DNA of 64,000 bases from Stomoxys calcitrans (GCF_963082655.1 NC_081554.1:38648354-38712353), one strand, 5' to 3'. Positions 9,682-21,042 are shown, numbered from the stretch's first letter. Notes: a model not told the origin generated them from the sequence alone. Numbers and translations: made by a program.

Positions 9682-11286
9682 AACAAGTAAAAGCGTACTA
9701 AGTTCGGCCGGGCCGAATCTTATATACCCTCCACCATGGGTCGCATTTGCCGAGTTCTTTTCCCGGCATCTCTTCTTAGGCAAAAAAGGATATAAGAAAA
9801 GATTTGCTCTGCTATAAGAGCGATATCAAGACATGGTCCGGTTTGGACCACAATTATATAATATAATTGTGGAGACCTGTGTAAAATGTTAGCCAATTCG
9901 AATAAGAATTGCGCCCTTTGGGGGTTCAAGAAGTAAAATAGAGAGATCGATTTATGTGGGACCTGTATCGGGCTATAGACCGATTCAGACCATAATAAAC
10001 TCGTATGTTGATTGTCATGAGAGAATCTGTCGTGCAACATTTCATTCAAATCGTATAAGAATTGCGCACTCTAGAGGCTCAAGAAGTCAAGACCCAAGAT
10101 CGGTTTATATGGCAGCTATCATTCGACATCATAACAAAACACGTCGTGCAAAATCTCATTCCAATCGGATAATAATTGCGATCTCTATAGGCTCAAGAAG
10201 TCAAGACCCAAGATCGGTTTATATGACAGCTATATCAGGTTATGGGCCGGTTTGAACCATACTTGGCACAGTTGTTGGATATTACGACAAAACACGTCGT
10301 GTTAAAATTCATTCAAATCGGATAAGAATTGCGCCCTCTAGAAGCTCAAGAAGTCAAGACCCAAGATCGGTTTATATGGCAGCTATATCAGGTTATGGAC
10401 CGATTTGAACCATACTTGGCACAGTTGTTGGATATCATAACAAAATACATCGTGCATAATTTCATTCAAATCGGATAAGAATTGCGCCCTCTAGTGGCTC
10501 AAGAAGTCAAGACCCAAGATCGGTTTATATGGCAGCTATATCAGGTAATGGGCCGATTTGAACCATACTTGGCGCAGTTGTTGGATATCATAACAAAATA
10601 CATCGTGCATAATTTCATTCAAATCGGATAAGAATTGCTTACTCTAGTGGCTCAAGAAGTCAAGTCCCCAGATCGGTTTATATGGCAGCTATATCAGGTT
10701 ATGGACCGATTTGAACCATACTTGGCACAGTTGTTGATTATCATAACAAAACACGTCGTGTTAAAATTCATTCAAATCGAATTAGAATTGCGCCCTCTAG
10801 AGGCTCAAGAAGTCAAGGCCCAAGATCGGTTTATATGACACCTATATCAGGTTATGGTCCGATTCAAACCATACTTGGCACAGTTGTTGATTATCATAAC
10901 AAAACACGTCGTGCAAAATTTCATTCCAATCGGATAAGAATTGCGCACTCTAGAGGCTCAAGAAGTCAAGACCCAAGATCGGTTTATATGGCAGCTATAT
11001 CAAAATATAGACCGATATGCCCCATTTGCAATACCAACCGACCTACACTAATAAGAAGACTAATTTGTGCAAAATTTCAAGCGGCTAGCTTTACTCCTTC
11101 GGAAGTTATTGTGCTTTCAACAGACAGACGAACGGACAGATGGACGGACATGTCTAGATCGACATAAAATTTCTCGACGTTCAGAAATATATATACTTTG
11201 TGGGGTCTCGGACGAATATTTCGGGTAGTTACAAACAGAATGACGAAATTAGTATACCCCCCATCCTATGGTGGAGGGTATAAAAA
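9682..11286 (+). mobile_element. DINE-like element A with 153-bp central monomers
   Basis: The element opens with AACAAGTAAAAGCG, a perfect palindrome TTCGGCCGGGCCGAA (9703-9717) and TATACCCTCCACCAT. It closes with ATGGTGGAGGGTATA, the inverted complement of the latter. Inside are tandem monomers: the ATTGCG word recurs at 10175, 10328, 10481, 10634, 10787 and 10940, exactly 153 bp apart, after one shortened 114-bp unit. The right end carries GACAGACAGACGAACGGACA (GTCY-type), ATGTCTAGATCGACAT and ATATATATACTTTGTGGGGT. This architecture resembles DINE-1/mini-me and Helentron-associated non-autonomous elements. It has no coding capacity. Confidence 0.85.
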
Positions 11287-11293
11287 GTTTAAG

Positions 11294-11505
11294 TGGTGGA
11301 TTTCCCCTCTTAATGACAACATTTAGGAGGTACTATGACATTGAAAAACTTTTTTTCCAAAAAAGGTGTCCCACTGCAGCACGCCGTTTGGACTAGGCTA
11401 TGAAAAGTAGGTCCCTTATCATTGATCTAAAACTTGAATCGGACTGTATTAAGTTTGCCCCTCTTCCTTAGTGGAATGTTCATGGGCAAACTTTGCATTT
11501 GCTAG
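11294..11505 (+). mobile_element. SINE body, 5' truncated
   Basis: Aligns to the middle and 3' part of the complete SINE next to it: GGTGGATTTCCCCTC, GGAGGTACTATG, AGGTGTCCCACTGCAGCACG, TTGAATCGGACTGT and GGGCAAACTTTGCATTTG. The tRNA-like head is missing. It directly follows DINE A. Confidence 0.82.
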
Positions 11506-11514
11506 TCCAAAAAT

Positions 11515-11820
11515 GGAGGCCACCGTAGCGCAGAGGTTAGCATGTCCGCCTATGACGCTGAACGCCTGGGTTCGAATCCTGGCGAGACCATCACAAAAAA
11601 TGTTCAACGGTGGTTTTCCCCTCCTAATGCTGGCAATATTTGTGAGGTACTATGCCATGTAAAACTTCTCTCTAAAGAGGTGTCGCACTGCGGCACGCCG
11701 TTCGGACTCGGCTATAAAATGTAGACCCCTCATTGAGCTTAAACTTGAATCGGACTGCACTCATTGATATGTGTGGAAGTTTGACCCTCTTCAAGGGCAA
11801 AATTTGCATTTGCTAATCCA
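11515..11820 (+). mobile_element. Complete tRNA-derived SINE (~305 bp)
   Basis: Starts GGAGGCCACCGTAGCGCAGA with an A box (TAGCGCAGAGGTTAGCATG) and an intact B box (GGTTCGAATCC), so it has an internal RNA polymerase III promoter. The tRNA-unrelated body follows: GGTGGTTTTCCCCTCCTAAT, GAGGTACTATGCCATG, AGAGGTGTCGCACTGCGGCA, CGTTCGGACTCGGCTAT, AAACTTGAATCGGACTGCAC and GGGCAAAATTTGCATTTG. There is no poly(A). It is the best-preserved plus-strand copy and my reference for the others. Confidence 0.88.
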
Positions 11821-13068
11821 GGGGAAATCATATTCGTTATGCTATAAGTCAATATCATCATAACGACATTAATTTCCCTGAATTTTCCTCCATCAACAAT
11901 CTGTTGTAAAAAAATGCTAATAAAAAGACAATTTTCGAAGAAAAACAATTTTAATTTTATTTATGCTTTTCAATTTGCCATAAAACCAAATAATTTTCCA
12001 AAATAGCCAAATGACCACCACAGCTGTGGTTACCTCACCATGAAAAGAAATTTAAATGCCGATAAATCTTCAAAGTTGAATTTATTAATTTTTAAAAGGA
12101 ATGCAATTTCCGTTACAACTTTTTCCATCTTTTCAATTTATAAGCTCAAATTGGTTAGTCTTGTAGTCTGGACTGGGAACGCACACACACACACACTCAC
12201 ACTCACACACATCCAGAGAGAAGGGAAACGGACAACAGCAAGAAGCCGGAAAGGAAGAAAACAGGAAAATCCAATTTCATTTCAAAACAAATAAACGACC
12301 AAACAAATCATAATATTTGCTGATGAAAAATTCACCAAGGCACTGAATAATTGGAGAAAAAAACATCGAAAGAGAAACAGCAAAATACGAAGGACGTACA
12401 AATGAGGCATATTATTTGGGGTAAAAAAATCCATGAAAATGATACATTTACTCACCACTCTGCCTGTATGGCACCCTCACCAGGAGTTGTTAATTTTTTT
12501 TTTCATAGCGACCCAAGTTTTTTTTTTCTTGCTCACCGTGGGTGTTACCACTGCTGTGACTGTGGCTGTTATTGCCCATCTTATTAATCCGATAGCAAAC
12601 ACGTGCTGTAAATGAAACGCACTTTTCAATGAATATCAGATATGTTCAAGACTTAAGAAGTCAACTGGAGTAAGGGACATTTTTTTGTGGATTTTTTTTT
12701 TTTTTTGTCAAAATGCCACAAAATCTCATTAAAATATGTCTGAGTCTATTTGCATTCGGTGTAGTTTGCCTTAGAGGGAGCTTTGTTAAGATTAACAGCA
12801 TCACAAATGGGATTTTGGTAATAAATTTTGACTTGAGCATAAGGAATGCAGCAGGTATTGGGAGAGTCAAAAAGATGATTTCCTGATGAATACGAGTTTG
12901 GTATTACTTAAGCGGGGCCATATGAAATTAAAGTGAGCCCAACATATTCATGGAATAGAAAACGCCTCGATGAGCTCCAAAAGTCCAATCGAATATTTTA
13001 TAATTCAGCCCAAATATGATATGGAGATCGCGGAGTCTATAGTATGGTGCAATGACAATTCTAATGAC
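11821..13068. other. Apparently single-copy DNA with a CA microsatellite
   Basis: No gene recognised. A (CA)n tract with CT interruptions lies at 12181-12212. Poly-T tracts occur near 12490-12535 and 12690-12710. Open frames of 60-93 codons have no recognisable content. Confidence 0.5.
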
Positions 13069-13238
13069 CAACAAGTAAAAGCGGGCAAAGTTCGGGCCAA
13101 CACCATGGATTCTGCTAAAATATGGAGGCTGGTTATAAACCGATTTGAACCGAACATGGCACAGTTATTGGAAGTCATAATAGAACATAATGTGGAAAAT
13201 TTTAGCCAAAATCGGATAAAACTCGTGGCTTGTAAGCG
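13069..13238 (+). repeat. DINE-like element start, truncated
   Basis: Begins with AACAAGTAAAAGCGGGCAAA, CACCATGGATTCTGCTAAAA and one monomer ending in GCCAAAATCGGATAAAACTC. This is the same subfamily as the element at 29404. It breaks off where retroelement sequence starts, so the rest has been lost. Confidence 0.78.
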
Positions 13239-13689
13239 CACAAGGCTGTAGAGCCAGTGGACTATCCTAGGAGCGTGTTTAGACCAATACTTACATACGC
13301 CTCAGTAGCTTGGTGGACTGCTATGGAGAAAAAGTGCAACATAAGGACCATACCAACAGGTTCAGAAAACATGTTGTCTTGGCATAGGCGGAGCGATGAG
13401 GATCACGCCCACTAGGGCACTGGAGACTATTCTTGATATCCGACCCATTGACATACAGATTAAGTGAGAGGCAGCCTCTGCGGTTATGAGACTTAAGGGG
13501 ATGGGAGAATGGAATGTGGATGGAAGCAGCTCATACCATCTCGGTACAAGCGAGGCGACGATAGGAAACCTGAAAGGAAGGGGAGAGGTTTCCGATCGAA
13601 TACCTGAGATGAACCTTGAAGTCGAGTGCAAAGCACAGCTGCCATCGGCACAGTCTTGGATTGACGGAACCCTAGTATTGCCATCTGGA

Positions 13690-14125
13690 AGATCATGGAT
13701 CAAAGCTTGAGGACAGAGTGGGCCTGGGGGTTTACATTGAGAAACCAGGGACTGAGATCTCTTTTAGACTGCCTGACCATAATTCGGTCCTGCGGGCGGA
13801 TATCTGGGCGATCACGGAATTCGTGGGGTGGTGTGGAGCTAACGCGAGGACGTCGCATGTGAACATCTTTGCCGACAGTTAAATTGCCATAAGGGCAATA
13901 ACAACCAGGACGGTTAGGTCACAAACAGTCTTGCAGTGTAAGAAGAAGATTAACGCCTTCTCTGAGGATGGCAAAATCCGCATCGTTAGGGTGCCGGGCC
14001 ATAACGGAGTAAGGGGAAATGAAAGGGCAGACGATTTGGCGGTGAAGGCCAGAAGACTGCCATCAATAAACTTGGTTAACCCGAAGCCTTTCTGGTCGAC
14101 GCAGTCCGAGTTAAGGGCGTAGGCG
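13690..14125 (+). pseudogene. Retrotransposon RNase H domain remnant
   Basis: Reads GLGVYIEKPGTEISFRLPDH, then VLRADIWAITEFV, where the usual catalytic Glu of the QAEIWAI motif is Asp. Next is VNIFADS, which holds the third acidic position and is followed at once by a stop codon, then IAIRAI. After that come IRIVRVPGHNGVRGNERADD, the conserved C-terminal RNase H motif with His and Asp, and LAVKARRLPS. The premature stop means no intact product. Confidence 0.8.
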
Positions 14126-14563
14126 ACGAATGCGCATGCAACCCTGTGGAACAGCGAAACGGTCGGTAGGACGGCGAAAACCCCTATGGGGGGGATCCAG
14201 ATCGTGAGAAGACGAGGCTATTACTGAAAGGAAGCTAGAAGGAGGTCAGTATAGCTTTGGTATCATAACAGGACACATAGGACTACGAGCTCACTTATGG
14301 AAAATCGTTGCGGCAAGTGATACCCGAAGCCTTTCGGTTCGACGCAGTCCGAGTTAAGGGAGTGAGCAACGAATGCGCATGCAACCCTGTGGAACAGCAA
14401 AACGGTCGGTAGAACGGCGAAAACCCCTATGGGGGGATCCAGATCGTGAGAAGACGAGGCTATTACTGAAAGGAAGCTAGAAGGAGGTCAGTATAGCTTT
14501 GGTATCATAACAGGACACATAGGACTACGGGCTCACTTATGTAAAATCGTTGCGGCAAGTGAT
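14079..14563 (+). repeat. 243-bp tandem duplication inside the retroelement
   Basis: ACCCGAAGCCTTTC starts each copy, at 14079 and 14322. The copies stay nearly identical to GTTGCGGCAAGTGAT, with scattered changes such as GGTAGGACGG against GGTAGAACGG and a seven-G against a six-G run. The duplication lies just after RNase H and before the zinc-knuckle tail. Confidence 0.93.
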
Positions 14564-14566
14564 AGC

Positions 14567-14749
14567 ATGTGTAGGGCATGCGCGGAAGATGATAAGACGT
14601 TGGAGCATTTCCTTTGTCATTGCCCGGCTTTCGCGTCCAACAGATACCGGTACTTAGGTGGAGACCTAAGTTTAGACATGAACCAACTTAGGGGAGTGGC
14701 ATTGAAAACAATTAAAGATTTTGTAAGTAGCACGGAATTCATAACTTAA
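14567..14749 (+). pseudogene. Retrotransposon C-terminal zinc-knuckle segment
   Basis: A 60-codon open frame ending the element's ORF2: MCRACAEDDKTLEHFLCHCP, then NRYRYLGGDLSLDMNQL and a C-terminal STEFIT. The Cys-x2-Cys and His-x4-Cys spacing with CHCP is the usual C-terminal motif of RNase H-bearing LINE ORF2 proteins. It is no longer in frame with RNase H because of the stop and duplication upstream. A shorter remnant of the same tail is at 62030-62095. Confidence 0.75.
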
Positions 14750-15354
14750 AATTTTCTTTTTAGAGGTTAGTTTATAGAGCGCACAACAAGCCGATTACTG
14801 GCTTAGGTGTATGTCCATAGTGGCATGGGGCGGATTAATATCTGCATCCTCTTTTCAACCTAACCTAACCTAATCTAAGGGCACAAGAAGTCAAATCGGG
14901 AGATCGTTTAATATGGGAGCTATTCAGGTTCTTGACCGATTTACACCGTACGTGGCTTCGTTGTTGGAAGTCATATCGGAATACCATGTGCAAAATCTCA
15001 CTCAAATTGGACAAAAAATTGCGGCTTCCACGGGCTCAAGAAGTCAAATCGGGAGATCGGTTTATATGGGAGCTATATCAGGGTTTTGACCGATTTCAAC
15101 TGTACTTGCCACAGTTGTTGGAAGACATAACGGAATACTATGTGCAAAATTTCAGCCAAATTGGACAAAAAATTGCGGCTTCCAGGGGCTCAAGAAGTCA
15201 AATCAGGAGATCGATTCATATAAGAGCTATATCAGGTTGTCGACTGATTTGGACCGTACGTGGCTCCGTTGTTGCATGTCATAACGGAATACTATGTGCA
15301 AAATCTTACTCAAATTGGACAAAAATTGTGGCTTCCAGGGGCTCAAGAAGTCAA

Positions 15355-16365
15355 ATCGGCAGATTTGTCTTCCTTGGGGGATGTTCTCGGGGATGGGCGG
15401 GCCCTTAAACACTTGGTCCCACATCTAGATATCAGATTCGTGGTCTACACTCAAATACCTTGAATTTAAGCCCCATATTGCCATGGTCGGTAAATAAATC
15501 CTGTTTGGGGGGTATTTTGGGGAAGGGGTGGACCCCCAGAAACTAAATCACAAATTTGTATATCAGATTCGTATTTTATTTGCAAATACCTTTCATTTGA
15601 GCCGCATATTGCCATGGTCGGTAAATATGTCCGATTTAGGGGTGTTTTGGGGGTTGGGGTGGTCCCCCAAACACTTCGTCCGACAATTGGATATCAAATT
15701 CGTTTTCTAATCTTAAATACCTTTCATTTGAGTCCCATAATGTCGTGGTTGGTGTATATATATATTTGGTAGGTTTTTGGGTGGGGCGCCCACCCTAGGT
15801 ACCCCATCCGAAATTTGGATACCAAATTTTTGTTTGTAGGTTATTATAAGAGAGTACGAACAAGTTCGCTTAAATCGCATGACCCATGATCCGAGATCTT
15901 GCGTTTCTGAAAATTAGGGTAAGGGGGAGGGTCCGCCCCCCCTTCAGATATCAAATAATGTAGTGCCCTATTTTCACCACGGGATCATTATGCACCATCA
16001 GTGAAAATTTCAAGAAAATCGCTTCAGCCGTTTCTGAGTCTATAAGGAACACACAAACAAACAAACAAACCTACAAACAAACAAAACTAGGGTTGCCCAA
16101 AAAGTAATTGCGGATTTTTTAAAAGAAAGTAAATGCATTTTTAATAGAACTTAGAATGAACTTTAATTAAATATACTTTTTTTACACTTTTTTTCTAAAG
16201 CAAGCTAAAAGTAGCAGCTGATAACTGACAGAAGAAAGAATGCAATTACAGAGTCACAAGCTGTGAAAAAATTTCTCAACGCCGACTATATGAAAAATCC
16301 GCAATTACTTTTTGGGCAACCCAATACAAACAAACACAAATTGATTTTTATATATAAGATATATC
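15355..16365 (+). mobile_element. Unclassified element U (131-bp units, CAAA tail), plus copy
   Basis: GCCATGGTCGGTAAAT recurs with ~131-bp spacing, separated by blocks like AAATACCTTTCATTTGAG, GTCCGATTTAGGGGTGTTTT and CACCCTAGGTACCCCATCCG. The 3' side has AAATTAGGGTAAGGGGGAGG, CGGGATCATTATGCACCAT and TTTCAAGAAAATCGCTTCAG. It ends in a CAAACAAACAAAC tract and AAATTGATTTTTATATATAAG. It interrupts the 153-bp array of element B, removing a few bases of the monomer. A second copy in inverse orientation is at 47894-49210. Confidence 0.72.
16090..16324 (+). mobile_element. Mariner-derived MITE, copy 2 (~235 bp)
   Basis: Same family and same internal-deletion junction as the copies at 5545 and 26123. 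A TA flanks each side (16088-16089 and 16325-16326). The left terminus lacks the initial TT. It sits inside the CAAA tract of element U, so it is younger than U. Confidence 0.93.
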
Positions 16366-16841
16366 CAAATCTGAATCGAAATGGCCCATTTGCAATCCCC
16401 AATGAACTACATAAATATTAAGTATCTGTGAAAAATTTCAAGCGGCTAGCTTTAAGCGTTCAACCTAGCTATCGAGATTTCGACAGACGGACGGACGGAC
16501 GCTCATAACTAAATAGACTCAGGATGTCGAGAGGACCAAGATTATATATATATATAATGGGGTCCTAGATCAAAAATCAAGGTGTTACAAATGGAATGAC
16601 TAGATTAGTATACCTCCATCCTATGCTGGTAGGTATAAAAAAGCCCATGGTGCCTTCATTAATAAGCCCAAATTTTGAGTCGTTAGAATTTTGAGAGATT
16701 TTTTAGCGGGCCTTCAGGGTCCTAGAGAACTCCTTGTTGCAAATTTAAATGAATTTAAGCAACAAATACGAATTTTATAGTCTTAAGACCCTAATTTGGA
16801 AGTTTGGAATATATTTTTTTGTACCGTTTTGTATTTTTTGG

Positions 16842-16952
16842 AGGCCACCGTAGCGCAGAGGTTAGCATGTCCGCCTATGACGCCGAAAGCCTGGGTTCAA
16901 ATCCTGGCGAGACCAGAAATAATTTTCATCGGTGGTTTTCCAATCCACATCA
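16842..16952 (+). mobile_element. SINE head fragment
   Basis: GGAGGCCACCGTAGCGCAGA, A box intact, B box GGTTCAAATCC with one change, then CATCGGTGGTTTTCC. The match to the SINE body ends soon after, so the 3' two-thirds are missing. Confidence 0.83.
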
Positions 16953-18848
16953 CTAAATATGGGGAAGTGGTTTAGAGTATAAATAGAGTGACCCATCAAA
17001 ACCCCTTACATATGCAGATTTTTATCTGGGATAAATAAACAAAAATTCTGTTATTCCCTGCGGCCAATTCAGTATACAAACATTAATGCATTTATCATTA
17101 TCGGCATTTGACATAAGCATTCTGTTCAATTTGTGTTAACATTCTTACATCAAACTGACTTTGTGCCGAGTTATTATTTGCACAACAATCCAAATTGAAT
17201 ATTAACGCCAAATGTCATAGACATTCATTACCCTTCGCATCAATGGCCTTAAACACATGTTAACCGATAAGAAGGATTTATGACGCAAACGCCAGATAGA
17301 TATTGAGAACGTGCTCCACATACAATTCATTTCAATATCTGTCAATGTAGAACTTTGCAATAATTCACTCGACATGTAGTCCAACAACAGTCCTTTTAGA
17401 CACGTGAAAATTATTTGATAAGTAAATCTACGCATTTATCATAAAGTGGTAAAATGAAGCATTTCGTGTGTTATAGCGTAAATAAAACTTTAGTATGAAT
17501 ATGACAGTTGTTATGAATTAATTAAAATGTATTCTGACACTTTGTATACTACAGACTAGGTAAATCAAAATGAGTGTGGTTAAAAATGTTGTAGTAGAAT
17601 GAGATAGGGACAATACGATTTCATGTCATATGGGTTTGATTAAATAAGGTCATATAATTCTGAACAATACATTCGGTAAAGGACGATGTGTGAGACATCG
17701 TTCTAGCCATGAGACAATACTCTATTAGGTCATATAATTCTGAACAATACAATGGTACATTCGATAAAGGATGTTGCATGGTGGTATTAGATGTAATTTT
17801 CATGATCTTTCATCCATATGTAAAAGTCATGAGACATTGCTCTATTATCTGTACAAATACACTTAGCATAGTTTCAGAATAGTTGTCTTCAAAAAACAAT
17901 ACAATTTTTACCAACTCCTTGCTCAAACAGCAACTGCATTTAGGCGTTCATTTGCACGTACATACGTATACAACTCAACGATTTCTTTTAAGTGAAAAAT
18001 TATCACATGCCAAAAAGGTGCAAAATGATAAATTACATAAACGTCCAAACATGACATACAATTCACTCGTCTGTCCCTTTGACTGTTCCAAATTCAACAA
18101 TTATTGACAGTGACCATTCGAATACATGAAAAGACGTCCCGAGGAGTGCGTGCGTGTACACTGCAACACATGCCACTTGCTACATTCTGTTTTGCCCACA
18201 AGACGTTTAATGCAATGTTTTGTGTGAGCACCCCAATCGACAGACATTCAAGTCAAGACAATTCGAAAGACATAAACATATCGAAACTTGGCCTTTTTTA
18301 CGATTCGATTGATACGTAAACCCCACAATTAGACAACGATTTGAACGGCAATGGTCATTCAGGGCAGGGGAAGTGAATAAAGCGTTGAGCAAAAACAGAA
18401 TGGTATGAAAATTGAAAACACTCTTCAACCCTGTTGACGCGACAGATAAACGCTGCACATTTCAATTGCTTGGTTTGGGTGCACTCAATGGCATCAAGCA
18501 CAAGCCGTAGTGCATAACTACAAGTGGCAATTAGGAATTTTGTTGAGGCAAGTGCAACATTCAACAGCAAATCCGGAAGGCCACATGAACAGTTTGGAAT
18601 TTTGAAAAATTTTATAATTTTTTGTCATTTACCTACCTTCTTGGTGCATACAATGTGGTACAACAGGAAAATTGGTCACTTCTTGATGAATATGTGAGTG
18701 TGAGTAGTGATAAACTAGTTTGAGTTGTTATGGAAAAATGACACTTGAGGGTTATGCTAACTACGGTACGGCTTGAATATGGGCTTTGTGGCCTAATGGC
18801 GTTTTGATCATTACTTTTCAATGGTACGGAGTATAGAATTGATCGTTT
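16953..18848. other. Apparently single-copy AT-rich DNA
   Basis: No gene or known repeat found. A short direct duplication is present: AGGTCATATAATTCTGAACA at 17647 and again at 17727, with related sequence after each. Open frames up to 83 codons show no domain. Confidence 0.45.
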
Positions 18849-18868
18849 TTATACCCATCACAGGGTAT
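18849..18868. repeat. Short TATACCC/GGGTATA terminus
   Basis: TATACCC and GGGTATA flank a six-base centre. These heptamers match the inner ends of the DINE-like elements, so this may be the collapsed remnant of one. It lies 10 bp left of minisatellite 2. Confidence 0.4.
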
Positions 18869-18878
18869 AAATTCAGAT

Positions 18879-20690
18879 TGGCTAACCAACACGGCTACCG
18901 CCTAACATAGCTAACGCCCAACATGGCTACTGCTCAACTTGGCTACCGCTCAACTTGGCTACCTCATAACTTGGCTCCATCCCCCAACCCCCTGTAGTCA
19001 GAGCGGTAGGCTGGCTACTGCTCAACTTGGCTACCGCAAAACTTGGCTACGTCCCAACTTGGCGACCGCCAAACTTGGCTACAGCCCACTATATGGCTGC
19101 CGCCAACTATATGGCTACCGCCCAACTTGACTACCGCTCAACTTGACTACCGCACAACTTGGCTACCTCATAACTTAGCTACAGCCCCCAACACGGCTAC
19201 CGTCCAACTTGGCTACCTACATGGCTACCGCCCATCTTGGTTACCGCCTAACTTGGCTACCTACTAGACTACCGCCAACTCGGCAACCGCCCAAATCAGC
19301 CACAGCCCAACATGGCTACCGCCCAACATGGCTACCTCTCAACTTGGCTACCTACTAGGCTACCGCCTAACTTGCCTAACGCCCAACTTGTCTACCGTCT
19401 AACTTGGCTACCGCACAACTTGGCTACCGCACAACTTGGCTACCGCACAACTTGGCTACCGCCCAACTTGGCCAAAATAGCTACCGCCCAACTTGGCTAT
19501 TGCAAAACTTTGCTATCGCAAAACTTAGCTACCGCCAAACTTGGCTACAGCCCAACATGGCTACCGCCCAACACGGCTACCGCTCAACACGGCTACCGTT
19601 CAACTCAGCTACCGCCCAACTTGGGTACCGCTCAGTTTAGCTACCGCCCAACTTGGCTATCCCCCAACTTGGCTACCCCCAACTAGGCTACTGTTCAACT
19701 TGGCTACCGCCCAACTTGGCTACCGTTCAACTACGCTACCGCCCAACTTGGCTATCGCAAAACTTGGCTACAGCCCCCGCCTAACATGCCTACCGCTTAA
19801 CTTGGCTACCGCTCAACTTGGCTACCACCCAACTTGGCTACCACCCAACTTGGCTACAGTCATGGCTACCGCCCAATTTTGCCATCGCCCAACCTAACTA
19901 CCACAAAATGGCTACCACGCAACGTGGCTACCGCCCAACTTCGCTTCTGTCCAACTTGGCTATCCCCCAACTTGGCTACACCCAACTAGGTTACCGTTCA
20001 ACTTGGCTACCGTTCAACTACGCTACCGACCAACTTGGCTATCGCAAAACTTGGCTACCGCCAAACTTGGCTACAGCCCCCAACTTGGCTACCGTTCAAC
20101 TTGGCTACAGCCCCCAACAAGGCTACCGACCAACTTGGCTAACGCTCAACTTGGCTAACGCTCAACTTGGCTACCGCCTAACTTGCCTACCGCCCAACTT
20201 GTCTACCGTCTAACTTGGCTACCGCCCAACTTGGCTACCGCCCAACTTGGCTACCGCTCAACTTGGCTACCGTCCAACTTGGCTACCGTCCAACTTGGCT
20301 ACCGGCCAACTTGGCTACCGTCCAACTTGGCTACCGCCCAACTTGGCTACCGCCCAACTTGGCTGCAGCCCCCAACATAGCTACCGCCCAACTTGGCTAT
20401 CGCAAAACTTGGCTACCGCCAAACTTGACCACCGCTCATCATCGCTACCGCCCAACGTGGCTATCGCCCAACGTGGCTACCGCCCAATATGGCTACCGCT
20501 TAACATGGCTACCACCCAACTTGGCTACCACCCAACTTGGCTACAGTCATGGCTACCGCCCAATTTTGCCGTCGCCCAACCTAACTACCACAAAATGGCT
20601 ACCACACAATGTGGTTGCCACCCAAGTTTGCTTCCTTCAAAACTTGGCTACCGCGCAACTCGGCTACAGCTGAAAATTCGGCTATCGGTT
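18879..20690. repeat. 16-bp minisatellite 2 (GGCTACCGCCCAACTT, ~113 units)
   Basis: A 1.8-kb array of a 16-bp unit with many point variants. One interruption lies near 18968-19015. Higher-order structure is visible: an irregular block with ACAGTCATGGCTACCGCCCA, CAATTTTGCC and CCTAACTACCACAAAATGGC occurs at about 19856 and again at 20543 (offset 687, 43 units). Another block, GGCTATCCCCCAACTTGGCT, recurs near 19656 and 19958. All three plus-strand frames stay open for long stretches (peptide type ATAQLGYRPTWLPPNL) because 16 is 1 mod 3. These are not called genes. Confidence 0.95.
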
Positions 20691-20770
20691 AGCTGAGTAA
20701 GTTCTGTTACCAGAGTTGGTAACGTGCTGAGATTACCCGTGAGAGGGTTCGTCGATTCGATACCCACTAG

Positions 20771-21042
20771 AGGCCATCATGGCCCAGAGGCTATCATGTC
20801 CGCCAATGACGCCGAACTACTGGACTCAAATTCCGGCTAGAATATCAGAAAAATGTTTAAAGGTGATTATCTCATTTTTAATGCCGGCTATATTTGCGAG
20901 CTATCCAGCCATGTTTTAACTTCTCTACCAAGTCCTGTCGATATGCGGCACACCGTCCGAACTCCTCATAAAAAACAGAAGACTTCTTATCATTGAGCTT
21001 AAACTTTAATCGGACTGCACTCATTGATATGGAGAAGTATCC
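20771..21042 (+). mobile_element. Diverged SINE copy
   Basis: Recognisable head (GGCCCAGAGGCTATCATGTC, GACGCCGAAC) with a degraded B box (GGACTCAAATTCC). The body has ATGCCGGCTATATTTGCGAG, TGCGGCACACCGTCCGAAC and CATTGAGCTTAAACTTTAAT. It ends at CTCATTGATATGGAGAAGT without the usual 3' tail. Older than the copy at 11515. Confidence 0.8.

Larger units (their letters stand above)
13245..14876 (+). mobile_element. Decayed non-LTR retrotransposon, 3' half
   Basis: Plus-strand order is RT C-terminus, RNase H, zinc-knuckle tail, 3' UTR. Near 13265 it reads RSVFRPILTYASVAWWTAME, the post-thumb RT motif. RNase H and the tail are described separately. The 3' UTR (14750-14876) has GCGCACAACAAGCCGATTAC, CATGGGGCGGATTAATATC, and ends CAACCTAACCTAACCTAATC. 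Fragments of the same 3' UTR occur at 50125-50240 and 62035-62196, and a relative of the coding part at 51327-52620. Upstream RT and endonuclease are absent. Confidence 0.8.
14880..16640 (+). mobile_element. DINE-like element B, composite
   Basis: Left part: 153-bp-type monomers with GGCTCAAGAAGTCAAATCGG and GAGATCGGTTTATATGGGAG. Right part, from about 16365: CGAAATGGCCCATTTGCAAT, AGCGGCTAGCTTTA, the GACGGACGGACGGACG tract, a TATATATATATA run and GTATACCTCCATCCTATGCT. Between them lies a different element with 131-bp units, itself carrying a MITE. The 5' terminus is missing: the array begins straight after the AACCTAACC tail of the LINE. Confidence 0.78.

Noticed and set aside
11515..11590. 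Possible tRNA gene (A box and B box)
   Set aside because: The anticodon stem does not pair and the sequence continues into a shared body found in many copies, so it is a SINE head.
12040..12615. Several plus-strand frames around a CA repeat
   Set aside because: Low-complexity content (HTHTLTLTH) and no homologous features.
14932..15408. 158-codon open frame and many similar ones (23492-24344, 30204-31106, 40418-40750, 60399-60584)
   Set aside because: All are read-throughs of DINE-like monomers (GSRSQxxRSVYMxAISGY type peptides).
18879..20690. CRISPR-like array
   Set aside because: No spacers: units are contiguous 16-bp variants, and the genome is clearly eukaryotic.
18939..20696. Plus-strand frames up to 152 codons with ATAQLGYRPTWLPPNL repeats
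   Set aside because: Same explanation for minisatellite 2; no start context, splice or conserved non-repeat part.
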